A stretch of DNA of 64,000 nt. It comes from Paracoccaceae bacterium (GTDB lineage: Bacteria; Pseudomonadota; Alphaproteobacteria; Rhodobacterales; Rhodobacteraceae). The position numbers and the translations under genes are program-made. Position 1 is the first letter of the stretch; each line of letters starts with the position of its first letter. The notes beneath the pieces are model-generated. The model searched no databases. It saw only the letters and a list, made by a program, of their open reading frames with translations, and had not been told where the DNA came from. The stretch lies in contig JAJEBQ010000053.1 of the NCBI GenBank assembly GCA_022822495.1, forward strand, positions 1 through 64,000. Reading direction: 5' to 3'. Shown here in pieces: positions 6,874 to 16,377 of this stretch.

Positions 6874-9738
6874 ATGAATAAACAAACACTAACCCCAAAT
6901 GAATTCGTCACCAGATGGAAAAATGTTGAACTAACCGAAAGGGCTGCCTCTCAGTCGCATTTCATAGACCTTTGTCGGTTGCTAGGTGAACCAACTCCGA
7001 TTGAAGCCGACCCAATTGGAAATTGGTATTGTTTTGATCGTGGAGTTAAGAAGGACATGGGTGGGGACGGATGGGCAGATGTATGGAAGAAAGGTTTTTT
7101 TGCATGGGAGTATAAAGGTAAGAAAAAAAACCTTGATGCTGCATTTATTCAGTTACGCCAATACCAGCTAGCACTTGAAAATCCTCCCCTACTCATTGTT
7201 TCAGACATGGAGAGATTCCGAATTCAAACAGCTTGGACAAATACCACTAGCATGAAGTATGAGTTTGCACTTGAGGATCTCAAAAACCCAGAATATTTTA
7301 ATAAACTAAAATGGGTATTTTCAGATCCAGAAAAGCTACGACCAGGGAAAACTCGGCAGCAATTGACCGAAGAAGCTGCAGGATTTTTTGCCGACCTTGC
7401 TGATAGGCTCCGAAACAAGGGACATGAACCTCAGGATGTTGCTCACTTTGTCAACCGGTTGATTTTCTGCATGTTTGCAGAGGATATAGGCCTACTTAAT
7501 GAGGGGCTATTCACAAAAATGATAAAAAGTTCCCTAAAACGACCTAGCAAGTTTGAAGGATTTGCAAGGCAACTATTTGGTGCAATGTCGATGGAGTGTG
7601 GTGAGGTAGGTTTTGATTTTGTCGAGTGGTTTAACGGCGGACTATTTAATGATGATCAAGCCCTACCCCTAAGTAAGGAAGAGATTGAGGTTGTTCATAA
7701 AGCCAATTTATTGGATTGGTCAGAGATTGATCCGTCCGTTTTCGGTACACTCTTTGAACGCGGACTTGACCCCAGCCAACGTACCCAACTTGGTGCTCAT
7801 TACACGGATCATGAAAAGATTATGCAAATCATTCGGCCCGTAATTATACATCCACTTCTAACTGAGTGGGAAGAGGTAAAGTCTGATATTGAAATTCATA
7901 TGAAGAAGGCAGATCAGTCTAAAACCAAATCGTCTGCTACTAGACAAAAAAAGAAAGCCCAATCATACTTTCAATTGTTCATAGAGAAATTGAAAAATTA
8001 CACTGTTTTGGATCCAGCTTGTGGTTCTGGTAATTTCCTTTATCTAGCTCTACGTGCACTTAAGGAAATTGAAGTTAAAGTAAGTAATGACGCTGAAGTA
8101 TTAGGTCTTGGACGGCACCTTCCAGTTGTGGGGCCGCACAATCTGAAGGGTATAGAGATAAACGAATATGCTGCAGAATTGGCTAGAATTTCGATCTGGA
8201 TCGGCGAAATTCAGTGGATGAGGGAAAACGGATTTGGTTTCAAAAAAGATCCCGTACTTGATCCCCTTGATAACATTCAAATGAGTGATGCTATTGTTTC
8301 AATCAATGGGATGGAACCGGAGTGGCCTACATGTGATGTGATTATCGGGAATCCACCATTTTTAGGATATTCATTTCAGAGAGAACATCTTGGAAATGAC
8401 TATGTTAACTCCTTAAGAGAACTTTACCAGGGCCTTGTCCCCGGTATTGCAGATCTCGTTTGCTATTGGTTTCACAAGGCTGGAACATTGGTAGCATCAG
8501 GGAATGTGTCTCGTGCAGGATTAGTTGCAACAAATTCCATTAGAGAAGGAGAAAACCGTTTAGTACTTGAACGTACTGCCCAGAGTACAAAAATTTATAA
8601 TGCATGGGCAGATGAACCTTGGGTAGTAGACGGTGCCAACGTACGTGTGTCCCTAATTTGTTTTTGTAGCCCTACGGACAATTATCCAATTCAATTAAAT
8701 GGAGAAATTGTTCCACAGATTAACTCTAATTTGACACGATTTACTTATCCGACAGTTGCTAAAAAACTAAACCAAAATCGAAATACGGCCTTTGTGGGTA
8801 GTATGAAAAAAGGCCCCTTTGACATTTCGGGTGAACAGGCTAGAGAATGGTTGCAATTACCCAGAAATCCTAATAACAGACCAAATTCCGATGTTTTGAA
8901 GCCTTGGATGAATGGAAAAGATGTTACAAGTCGCCGGGCGGATAGATGGATCGTCGATTTCGGACAAGACATGACCGAAGAAGAAGCGGCCCTTTACGAA
9001 GCACCTTTCAATTATGTCAGAGAGCATGTTAGACCGTTAAGGTTACAGAACAATCGAATGGATTTACGTCAATTCTGGTGGCGGCACGACCGCTCCGGGC
9101 AAGCGTTGTATCACCAATTGGAAAGGTTGCCCCGTTTTATTGCAACATCTCGTGTAGCAAAACACAGATTTTTTATTTGGTTGGATTCTCGTATCATTCC
9201 CGATAGTGGGATTGTAGCCATTGCCAGAGATGACGATGTGATTTTTGGTATCCTGAATAGCCGTTTTCACAAGGAGTGGTCCCTACAACATGGCACAAGC
9301 TTGGTGGATAGGCCTCGCTATTCAAAAAAATTTACATTTGACACCTTCCCCTTTCCCGAGGGTTTATCTCCCGACATATTAGCGGAAAACTATGCTGGAA
9401 ACCCCAATGCTGTTGCCATCTCTGAAGCTGCACGAACTTTGGATTTGTTACGAAATCGATGGTTATACCCACCCGAATGGGTTGAATGGGTTGAAGAACA
9501 GGTTCCGGGGTATCCACAGCGTCCTGTGCCTCGCAATGATGGTGATACTTTCCAACTAAAAAAGCGTACTTTAACCAATCTATATAATCTTTATCCGGAA
9601 TGGCTTACAAATGCCCACGCAACCCTTGATGCGGCCGTAGCCTCAGCGTATAATTGGGATCCACATATCAGTAAAGATGAATTCCTACAAAACTTGCTTG
9701 TTCTTAACCTTCAAAGACTAGCAGAAGAGGATTACTAG
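6874..9738 (+). CDS. MmeI-like type IIG/IIL restriction-modification enzyme
   Basis: This 954-residue single-chain enzyme is expected to cut and methylate DNA. Near the N-terminus D69-x9-E79-x-K81 (the last part WEYKGKK) is a PD-(D/E)xK nuclease motif at almost the same positions as MmeI D70/E80/K82. A helical spacer follows. The adenine methyltransferase domain has GAHYT (about 308), motif I LDPACGSGNF (379-388) and motif IV NPPF (493-496). The C-terminal third, about residues 640-900, should be the target-recognition domain. The gene stands alone between two copies of a 115-bp repeat, inside what looks like a split tct operon, which suggests it arrived as a unit. All motifs are intact. Specificity cannot be read from sequence. 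Confidence 0.9.
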   Translation: MNKQTLTPNEFVTRWKNVELTERAASQSHFIDLCRLLGEPTPIEADPIGNWYCFDRGVKKDMGGDGWADVWKKGFFAWEYKGKKKNLDAAFIQLRQYQLALENPPLLIVSDMERFRIQTAWTNTTSMKYEFALEDLKNPEYFNKLKWVFSDPEKLRPGKTRQQLTEEAAGFFADLADRLRNKGHEPQDVAHFVNRLIFCMFAEDIGLLNEGLFTKMIKSSLKRPSKFEGFARQLFGAMSMECGEVGFDFVEWFNGGLFNDDQALPLSKEEIEVVHKANLLDWSEIDPSVFGTLFERGLDPSQRTQLGAHYTDHEKIMQIIRPVIIHPLLTEWEEVKSDIEIHMKKADQSKTKSSATRQKKKAQSYFQLFIEKLKNYTVLDPACGSGNFLYLALRALKEIEVKVSNDAEVLGLGRHLPVVGPHNLKGIEINEYAAELARISIWIGEIQWMRENGFGFKKDPVLDPLDNIQMSDAIVSINGMEPEWPTCDVIIGNPPFLGYSFQREHLGNDYVNSLRELYQGLVPGIADLVCYWFHKAGTLVASGNVSRAGLVATNSIREGENRLVLERTAQSTKIYNAWADEPWVVDGANVRVSLICFCSPTDNYPIQLNGEIVPQINSNLTRFTYPTVAKKLNQNRNTAFVGSMKKGPFDISGEQAREWLQLPRNPNNRPNSDVLKPWMNGKDVTSRRADRWIVDFGQDMTEEEAALYEAPFNYVREHVRPLRLQNNRMDLRQFWWRHDRSGQALYHQLERLPRFIATSRVAKHRFFIWLDSRIIPDSGIVAIARDDDVIFGILNSRFHKEWSLQHGTSLVDRPRYSKKFTFDTFPFPEGLSPDILAENYAGNPNAVAISEAARTLDLLRNRWLYPPEWVEWVEEQVPGYPQRPVPRNDGDTFQLKKRTLTNLYNLYPEWLTNAHATLDAAVASAYNWDPHISKDEFLQNLLVLNLQRLAEEDY

Positions 9739-9796
9739 CAACGGATTAGGTTATCAAATTGAATTGAAACTTGATTTACATACAGAAAAATATGGA

Positions 9797-9911
9797 GATT
9801 ACATACCTCCCTTTAATACACAAAACAATATTCCCGAAAGGAAGGATGTTTTAAGGGGTAATATATGAGTTATTCAGAATAAACTTCAGGGTATGTTCAA
9901 ATATGTAATCC
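9797..9911 (+). repeat. 115-bp direct repeat with palindromic ends, copy 2
   Basis: The copy begins GATTACATAC, ends TATGTAATCC and shares its interior with copy 1 at 6659-6773, including AACAATATTCCC and GGAAGGATGTTTTAA. It lies 58 bases after the MmeI-like gene. The two copies have the same length and orientation, so they could recombine to delete the enzyme gene. Confidence 0.75.
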
Positions 9912-10008
9912 CCAAAAATTGTAGTTCAGGTCAGGTGCCCGATGAGCCCTTGGGATAAAAGAATGTGTAAAAGGCTAGGCGTTAGTCTCGGAGAGCAGAT
10001 GTAACTTC

Positions 10009-11538
10009 ATGGAACATTTTATCACTGGTACCCTTATGCTCTTCGGGGATTTAGAAGCTCTATTCATCTTTGTACTCGGTTTGCTGGGTGGTATGTTCTT
10101 CGGTGCAATTCCAGGTGTCAACATGCTCACTCTTGGTGCCGTCATTTTACCATTTACGATTACCATGGAGCCGACCAATGCCGTAATGCTTTACTCTGTC
10201 ATTTACTGTTCGGGGGTTTTTGGCGGGGCAATAACTGCTATTTTATTCAATATTCCAGGTGCTCCAGAAAATGCCCCGACCTGTTTTGACGGTTATCCAA
10301 TGACCGTCAAGGGAAAGGCCGGTAAAGCCATCGGCGCAGCAGTCTGTTGCTCTGCCATCGGAGGTGTCTGCTCGGCCCTGTTAATGATGTCTGCAACGGG
10401 TCCCATAGCCAACTGGGCAATTCAAGCGTTTGGATCACAAGAAATATTTGCCCTTATTTTCTTTGGTTTGGCCGTTTCGGCCTCAATAGGTTCGGCCAAT
10501 CTTTGGAAAGGCTGGCTGTCGGTTTTTGCCGGACTACTCCTTGCAACTATAGGAACAGACCCGGTCGGAGGCGTACCTCGGTTTAGCCAATGGACAATAT
10601 TTAATTGGGAGTACAAATCATATTACCTCTCCGCTGGTTTGCATTTTATCCCGATGATTCTCGGATTTTTTGCCGTATCAGAAGTTCTTGTACAGGCAAC
10701 CGCCATTTCTTCGGGGACAAGACAACGCATGAAAGCATCAATGGAGTTTCCATCATTTGTTGAATTCTGGAAAGTGCGCTATACCATGGCGAGATCCATA
10801 TTTATTGGTTTCTTTGCGGGAATATTACCTGGAATAGGTGCCACACTCGCTGCGTTTCTTGGTTACAGTCAAGCCCAGAAATGGTCCTCACGGAAAGCCT
10901 GTTTCGGACAAGGTGAGATGGAAGGAGTGGTGGCATCCGAAACAGCCAATAACGCTGCTACCGGTGCAGCGATGATACCTCTTTTGGCCCTTGGCTTGCC
11001 CGGTGGGGCGTTGACTGCCATGATCCTGGGTATTTTTCAGATCCATGGTATGGAGCCAGGACCGTTGATTTTCAAGAATTCCAATGATCTTGTCTGGATT
11101 ACATTTGCTGCCATGTTTTGGGCCAACCTGTTGATTGTACTTTTGGGTTGGATCCAAACCAAAACAGTTGTCCATGTCCTTCGTATTCCCTTTCGTTACC
11201 TTGCACCAGTAATTCTATTGCTTGCAACCGTTGGGGCTTATGCGCTCAGAAACCTGATGATAGATGTCTGGATAATGTTTTTTGCCGGAATACTTGGTTA
11301 TTTCATGCGTTCCAGCGGTTATTCGCCCGCGGGTATTATTCTTGGCCTTATTCTGGGGAAATTGGGTGAATCAGCCTTTTCGAAATCCATGCAACTGATG
11401 AACTACGATTTTTTTGGGTTCTTTACCAGGCCAATTTCAGGCATACTTCTTACCTTGGGTTGTTTGGCAATAATTTCTTCTATATGGACAGAATTCAAAG
11501 CAACCCGTAAAGCTACAACGGAAACCCAGATCAATTGA
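10009..11538 (+). CDS. tctA: Tripartite tricarboxylate transporter large membrane subunit (TctA family)
   Basis: This 509-residue, highly hydrophobic protein matches TctA in length and content. It has about twelve membrane segments, the early loop GMFFGAIPGVNMLT, the GGAITAILFNIPG region, and a second inverted-topology copy with GFFAGILPGIGATLAAFL. TctA forms the ion-coupled translocation path with TctB and receives substrate from TctC. It is separated from tctCB by the hipBA and MmeI-like cassette and is followed 20 bases later by the acylating aldehyde dehydrogenase. It therefore probably forms a transcription unit with the CoA-dependent enzymes downstream and supplies their substrate. Confidence 0.9.
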   Translation: MEHFITGTLMLFGDLEALFIFVLGLLGGMFFGAIPGVNMLTLGAVILPFTITMEPTNAVMLYSVIYCSGVFGGAITAILFNIPGAPENAPTCFDGYPMTVKGKAGKAIGAAVCCSAIGGVCSALLMMSATGPIANWAIQAFGSQEIFALIFFGLAVSASIGSANLWKGWLSVFAGLLLATIGTDPVGGVPRFSQWTIFNWEYKSYYLSAGLHFIPMILGFFAVSEVLVQATAISSGTRQRMKASMEFPSFVEFWKVRYTMARSIFIGFFAGILPGIGATLAAFLGYSQAQKWSSRKACFGQGEMEGVVASETANNAATGAAMIPLLALGLPGGALTAMILGIFQIHGMEPGPLIFKNSNDLVWITFAAMFWANLLIVLLGWIQTKTVVHVLRIPFRYLAPVILLLATVGAYALRNLMIDVWIMFFAGILGYFMRSSGYSPAGIILGLILGKLGESAFSKSMQLMNYDFFGFFTRPISGILLTLGCLAIISSIWTEFKATRKATTETQIN

Positions 11539-11558
11539 TAAAATGATTTATTGAAATT

Positions 11559-12971
11559 ATGACCGCCGAAGACAAGCAATTGGAAAAACAGATTGATGGG
11601 CTGATTGCCAGAGGCAGAGAGGCCATGCGCAATTTCCAAAATGAAGATCAGGAGGGCCTTGACATGGCAGTCAGGGCACTAGCCTGGGCCATTTACAAAC
11701 CTGGAAATGCACACCTTCTGGCCAAAATGGCTGTACAGGATACGGGGTTGGGAAATGTTGCATCAAAAGTAACCAAAAACACCCGCAAAACCTTTGGCAC
11801 CCTCAGAGACCTCTTGCGAGTTAAAACGACAGGTATCATTGAAGACAATCCAGACAAAGGTATCATTAAATTTGGCAAACCGGTAGGAGTAGTTGGTGCC
11901 GTCTGCCCATCAACAAATCCGTCGGCAACTCCTGCCAATAAGGCCATGATGGCTGTTAAAGGTGGCAATGCTGTTATCATAGCACCCTCACCTGCAGGGT
12001 ATGGAACTTCAGCCAAAACTGTCGAGTTCATGCGGAAAGAACTTGCGAAGGCTGGCTATCCAAAGGACCTGGTTCAGGTTCTTACCCACCCGGTAACTAA
12101 GAATGCAACCCAAAAGCTGATAGAAAAGGTAGATTTGGCGGTAGTTACCGGTTCTCAAAACAATGTCACCAGGGCCATGCAATCAGGAACCGTATCCATC
12201 GGTGTCGGTCCTGGCAACGTCCCAGTCATAATCGACGATACAGCTGATTTGGAAGATGCAGCCGAAAAAGTAACAAAATCCAAAATTTTTGATAATGCGA
12301 CCTCATGTTCTTCTGAAAACGCACTGGTAATATTGACAAACGTTTATGACCAGATGGTACAGTCCCTCAGGAGTGAAGGAGGATGGCTTTGTACCCTGGA
12401 ACAGAAGACAAAAGTACAGGAAAAACTATGGGTCAATGGTATATTGAACAGAAACGTTATTGCCAAGGATGCACATATAGCGGCCGAAGTTTTTGGCCTG
12501 CCATCCGAAGCATATAAAAGCAAGTTCTTCATGGTAGAAGAAACGGAAGTAGCAGGAAAGGGTAGTTTTGCCGATGAGAAACTTTCTCTGGTATTGACGT
12601 TATACCGTGCTGCCAATTTTGACGATGCCTTGAGAATAACCAGTGAAATCCTGGATGTTAGGGGCAAGGGGCATTCAGTCGGTATTCATACAGCCAACTT
12701 TGAAAATGCCAACAAGGTTGCCCAGACTACGGATGTGGTTAGAGTTTTGGTCAACCAGGCCCATACTTTTGGTAATGGTGGGGGATTTGACAACAGCCTG
12801 CCATTCACCCTATCAATGGGTGGTGGCACCTGGGCGGGAAATACAATCTCAGACAATCTCAACTACAAGCATTTTATCAACATAACACACCTGGTGACTA
12901 CGATTGAACCTGATAAACCCAAGGAGGAAGAACTGTTTGGTCCCCTGTGGAAGAAGTGTGGAGACATGTAA
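11559..12971 (+). CDS. CoA-acylating aldehyde dehydrogenase, sulfoacetaldehyde dehydrogenase-like (SauS/SqwD type)
   Basis: The 470-residue protein belongs to the acylating aldehyde dehydrogenases, which interconvert an acyl-CoA and an aldehyde with NAD(P). The catalytic cysteine is C250 in NATSCSSENA. The nucleotide-binding region includes GAVCPSTNPSATP (about 113-125), VVTGSQNNV and GVGPGNVPV. Sequence and length resemble SauS/SqwD, which reduce sulfoacetyl-CoA to sulfoacetaldehyde. Immediately downstream are two subunits of an ADP-forming acyl-CoA synthetase, the pairing known from sulfoacetate use. Acetaldehyde or another short acyl-CoA cannot be excluded without assay. The next gene overlaps or abuts its end. 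Confidence 0.78.
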   Translation: MTAEDKQLEKQIDGLIARGREAMRNFQNEDQEGLDMAVRALAWAIYKPGNAHLLAKMAVQDTGLGNVASKVTKNTRKTFGTLRDLLRVKTTGIIEDNPDKGIIKFGKPVGVVGAVCPSTNPSATPANKAMMAVKGGNAVIIAPSPAGYGTSAKTVEFMRKELAKAGYPKDLVQVLTHPVTKNATQKLIEKVDLAVVTGSQNNVTRAMQSGTVSIGVGPGNVPVIIDDTADLEDAAEKVTKSKIFDNATSCSSENALVILTNVYDQMVQSLRSEGGWLCTLEQKTKVQEKLWVNGILNRNVIAKDAHIAAEVFGLPSEAYKSKFFMVEETEVAGKGSFADEKLSLVLTLYRAANFDDALRITSEILDVRGKGHSVGIHTANFENANKVAQTTDVVRVLVNQAHTFGNGGGFDNSLPFTLSMGGGTWAGNTISDNLNYKHFINITHLVTTIEPDKPKEEELFGPLWKKCGDM

Positions 12972-12976
12972 ACCAA

Positions 12977-14098
12977 ATGGCCAATTTATGTGAGTATAAT
13001 GGTAAACAATTGTTAGCAAAGGCCGGCATAAACATCCCTAAGGGACAAATTGTAACCTCACTTGATGAAATTGACAACGCTTTTCGAACCATAGGCTCTT
13101 GTGTTTTGAAAGCACAAGTCCCCGCAGGTAAAAGAGGAAAGGCCGGAGGGATTCAGAGGGCTGATAACCAGGGCGAGGCAATTGAAAAAGCCAAAACTAT
13201 ATTCGGTATGACAATTGATGGTCATGAAGTTACCCAAATCCTTTTGGAAGAAATAGCCGATATAGATACTGAATGTTATGTCGCAATTACCAATGATACG
13301 CGAACAAAAGGACCTATACTGGTGTTTTCATCCATGGGTGGGATGGATGTTGAGGAAATATCCGAGAAGGAGCCAACTCAAATGGTTTTTGCCCCCATTC
13401 CTATGGGCAATACGTTGTCAAATGACTTTGTTGAAGATGCCATTGGACATCTATCGGTCGTTTCAAAAGAGGTAATAAGAGCCATCCAACGCCTGTTTGA
13501 TGTTTATCGTTCAAACGATGCCGAGCTGGTTGAGATAAACCCATTGGTAATAACTGGAAACTCTGAGATCATTGCCCTTGATTGCAAATTGATACTGGAC
13601 GATTCATCGCTATACCGTCAGGAACATCTGCAAAAAGAAATAGCACCCGAAAAACAAACGCCCCTTGAAAAAAGAGCTGCCCAAAGTGGTCTGAAATACA
13701 TTGAACTTGATGGTAATGTTGGGGTTATTGCCAATGGTGCTGGTCTCACCATGACAACCATGGATGCCATTACCTATTTTGGTGGCCAACCGGCAAATTT
13801 TCTTGAGATCGGTGGCGAGGCCTATACCAGAAGCAAGGAGGCTTTGGAAATCCTGCTGCAAAACCCCAATATCAAATCCATCCTGGTAAATTTCTGCGGT
13901 GCTTTTGCCCGTACGGATGTCATGACGGAAGGTATTGTCAAGGCGTGGAAAGAGTTGAAGCCAGATATTCCGGTGTTTTTTTCGATCAATGGCACGGGTT
14001 ATCTGGAAGCAAGAGCCATGGTAAGGGAGGAATTGCATTTGGAGCCTTATGATTTGATGGATGAGGCAGTCATCAAGGCTGTGGAAGCGGCGAGATAA
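12977..14098 (+). CDS. Succinyl-CoA synthetase beta-like subunit, probable sulfoacetate-CoA ligase (SqwKL type)
   Basis: This protein of about 373 residues has the SucC layout. An N-terminal ATP-grasp domain begins YNGKQLLAKAGI, with the binding loop AGKRGKAGG and the metal-binding ELVEINPLV. A C-terminal CoA-ligase domain includes GLTMTTMDAITYFGG and ANFLEIGGEA. Beta subunits bind nucleotide and pair with the alpha subunit. The ATG at 12977 matches the family N-terminus; a GTG at 12947 would overlap the upstream gene. Housekeeping succinyl-CoA synthetase is normally beside TCA-cycle genes. This context, between an acylating dehydrogenase and its alpha partner, argues for a specialised acid-CoA ligase. 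Malate- or sulfoacetate-CoA ligase are the main candidates. Confidence 0.75.
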   Translation: MANLCEYNGKQLLAKAGINIPKGQIVTSLDEIDNAFRTIGSCVLKAQVPAGKRGKAGGIQRADNQGEAIEKAKTIFGMTIDGHEVTQILLEEIADIDTECYVAITNDTRTKGPILVFSSMGGMDVEEISEKEPTQMVFAPIPMGNTLSNDFVEDAIGHLSVVSKEVIRAIQRLFDVYRSNDAELVEINPLVITGNSEIIALDCKLILDDSSLYRQEHLQKEIAPEKQTPLEKRAAQSGLKYIELDGNVGVIANGAGLTMTTMDAITYFGGQPANFLEIGGEAYTRSKEALEILLQNPNIKSILVNFCGAFARTDVMTEGIVKAWKELKPDIPVFFSINGTGYLEARAMVREELHLEPYDLMDEAVIKAVEAAR

Positions 14099-14104
14099 AA
14101 CACG

Positions 14105-14986
14105 ATGATATTGCGAAAGCACCATCAGGTCCTGGTTTTTGGAATTACAGGAAAACAGGGAACTTTCTGGGGAGCAGAAATGCTCAAATATGGGACTTCC
14201 GTGATCGGGGGTGTAAACCCACGCAAAGCGGGGCAAATCCATTTGGGATTGCCTGTATTCGCCTCGGCCTGTGATGCTATCAAGGAGGTGGAATTTCATA
14301 CTGCCTTGTTCTTTGTACCCCCATCTGCCTGTAAGCAGGCAACCATAGATGCATGCGAAGCGGGGGCCAGGGTCATTATTTGCCTAACGGAACATATTCC
14401 AGTCCAGGATGTAATGGAAATGGTTGCAGTAGCGCGGTTGCATGGAACGCAGATAATTGGACCCAACACAGCAGGGATGGTAACACCCGGCGAGGCTTTC
14501 GCGGGTATAATGCCCGGATTTAACGACAAGGTTTTTCAAGAGGGTTCCATCGGTGTGATTTCAAGATCAGGCAGCCTTGGGACCCTGGTTTGTCTAATAT
14601 TGACACAAAGTGGATTTGGACAATCGGCTTTTTATGGTATTGGGGGTGATCCAATAATCGGTACAAGCACCAGAGAAGCACTTAAGTACCTGAATGAGGA
14701 TCCCAAAACCAGAGCCGTTGTGATTTGTGGAGAAATTGGTGGGTCGGCGGAAGAGGAAGCTGCTGATTATGCTACACACATCAATAAACCGGTGGTTGCA
14801 TTTATAGCGGGTAAAAGTTCACCCGAAGGAAAAAAGATGGGTCATGCCGGAGCCATTGTTTCGGGCAATTCAGGAAGTTATCAGGCGAAACTGAACTCCT
14901 TGGAGAAAAAGGGCATTCGGGTTGCAGAAATTCCCAGTCAAATCCCGGATCTTCTTGGAAGTTACGCGAATCTTGCCCGTGCATAG
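14105..14986 (+). CDS. Succinyl-CoA synthetase alpha-like subunit, probable sulfoacetate-CoA ligase
   Basis: The 293-residue protein has the SucD fold order. A CoA-binding Rossmann domain begins VFGITGKQGTFW and includes GGVNPRKAG. A ligase domain carries SRSGSLGTLV and the phosphohistidine segment GHAGAIVSG with H247. All catalytic residues expected for ADP-forming acyl-CoA synthetase are present. It starts 6 bases after the beta subunit and ends this transcription unit; an AT-rich gap of about 200 bases precedes the sulfite genes. With the acylating dehydrogenase and TctABC it would turn an imported carboxylate into its CoA ester and then an aldehyde. Substrate assignment is inference from neighbours. 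Confidence 0.77.
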   Translation: MILRKHHQVLVFGITGKQGTFWGAEMLKYGTSVIGGVNPRKAGQIHLGLPVFASACDAIKEVEFHTALFFVPPSACKQATIDACEAGARVIICLTEHIPVQDVMEMVAVARLHGTQIIGPNTAGMVTPGEAFAGIMPGFNDKVFQEGSIGVISRSGSLGTLVCLILTQSGFGQSAFYGIGGDPIIGTSTREALKYLNEDPKTRAVVICGEIGGSAEEEAADYATHINKPVVAFIAGKSSPEGKKMGHAGAIVSGNSGSYQAKLNSLEKKGIRVAEIPSQIPDLLGSYANLARA

Positions 14987-15189
14987 AAAAGAACCGCAAA
15001 AATCACCCCGCAAAACCATTCAGACTAACAAACAGGTATTTTGCAAACCGAAAATTATTAAAATATTTGTTCTAAATTTTCTTATATACAGAATAGTGTT
15101 TTAAACAAAACCAATAATGTTGAAATAAATAAAATAATTTCCTAAATTCGTGTCTCATTTTTCCATTCTGTCAAGCAGGAAGGTGGCGC

Positions 15190-16377
15190 ATGAAATATTT
15201 CCCGTTGTTTGTGGATCTGGCCGGTAAAAGGGTTGTTATCTCCGGTGCAGGTGCAACGGCAGTACCAAAAATTAGACTGCTGATGAAGACAAAAGCCAGG
15301 ATTGAGGTTTTTGGAACCGAGCCTGAGACCGAGATATGCAATTGGCACAAACAGGGCAAAATTGTTCATTTTGACCGTGAATTGCAGGCGGGTGACTTGG
15401 AAGATTGTGTTTTATTATATGGAGCTGACAACAACTCTGAAAAAGATCAGAAAACTCTTGCAATGGGCGAAACCAAAAATGTTTTGGTGAACATCGTTGA
15501 CAATCTTCAATTAAGTCAATTTATTACCCCTGCCATCGTGGATAGGGATCCTGTAACCATAGCCATTGGGACGGAAGGTACAGCCCCGGTACTTGCTCGC
15601 AAAATCAAGGCCAGAATAGAGGATTTGCTACCAGTTTCCCTCGGCAAGGTGGCAACAATAACAGCCTCCTTCAGAGACATTGTTGCATCAAAACTTTCCG
15701 GTGTACAAATCAGATCCTTCTGGGCATCAATATTTGATGAGATTCTTCGCCGACGGGAGCATGAACAGTCCGAAGAGGAAATCCTTGCAAACTTAAACAA
15801 CAGAATTGAGAATTTTGATCCCCATACCAAAGCACAAAGTAAATATTATTTCGCTGAAACCGGTGCAAATACACCTGATTTGTTAACCGTAAAGGCTCTC
15901 AAACTGATTGAAAGCGCTGATGTGATATTTTACGATAGCAAAACGTCAAAATACATTCTTGAGCTAGCCCGTCGAGAGGCAATTCTCATCGACCTGGATG
16001 ATAGAATGGGTTTTGAAGGACATTCAAAACAACATATTATCACCAGGGTTTGCCAGGAAACAAAACCAGGGGAAACACTGTTGCAACTGGGTTCAAATTC
16101 GCTCCAGATGTGGGAAGATTTGGGTCCGGAATTGAAAAAAATTGAGAAACTTGGAATAAAATTTGAATTTGTACCAGGGGTTTCTCCCATCAAGGCTCAG
16201 ACTTCTGGAGATCAATCCATTGACCTCATTTCGGTTTTTCTTGACGACCGAAACGGATGGAAAAATGGGGTTTCCTTTCGATCCCTTAAATCTGAGAAAC
16301 CAGGCAAAATATATTCTACCCGTCAGGCTGGAGATCTTAATCCTGTGGATCCAAACCTGTACGTGGGAGGGAATTAA
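15190..16377 (+). CDS. cysG: CysG-like siroheme synthase with an intact NAD-binding half and a degenerate methyltransferase half
   Basis: The 395-residue protein begins with a precorrin-2 dehydrogenase/ferrochelatase domain. It has a Rossmann loop VVISGAGATAVPKIR and the helical segment IAIGTEGTAPVLARKIK. The C-terminal half aligns in order with uroporphyrinogen-III C-methyltransferase (LLTVKALKLIESADVIFYD, then FEFVPGVSP). However, the SAM-binding motifs are lost: the usual VGAGPGDP appears as AETGANTP, and RLKGGDPFVFGRG as QLGSNSLQMWEDL. The C-terminus is also shorter than a full SUMT domain. It probably supplies only the oxidase/chelatase steps. It leads the sulfite reductase operon, overlaps DUF2849 by one base, and has a strong AGGAAGG ribosome binding site. 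Confidence 0.8.
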   Translation: MKYFPLFVDLAGKRVVISGAGATAVPKIRLLMKTKARIEVFGTEPETEICNWHKQGKIVHFDRELQAGDLEDCVLLYGADNNSEKDQKTLAMGETKNVLVNIVDNLQLSQFITPAIVDRDPVTIAIGTEGTAPVLARKIKARIEDLLPVSLGKVATITASFRDIVASKLSGVQIRSFWASIFDEILRRREHEQSEEEILANLNNRIENFDPHTKAQSKYYFAETGANTPDLLTVKALKLIESADVIFYDSKTSKYILELARREAILIDLDDRMGFEGHSKQHIITRVCQETKPGETLLQLGSNSLQMWEDLGPELKKIEKLGIKFEFVPGVSPIKAQTSGDQSIDLISVFLDDRNGWKNGVSFRSLKSEKPGKIYSTRQAGDLNPVDPNLYVGGN

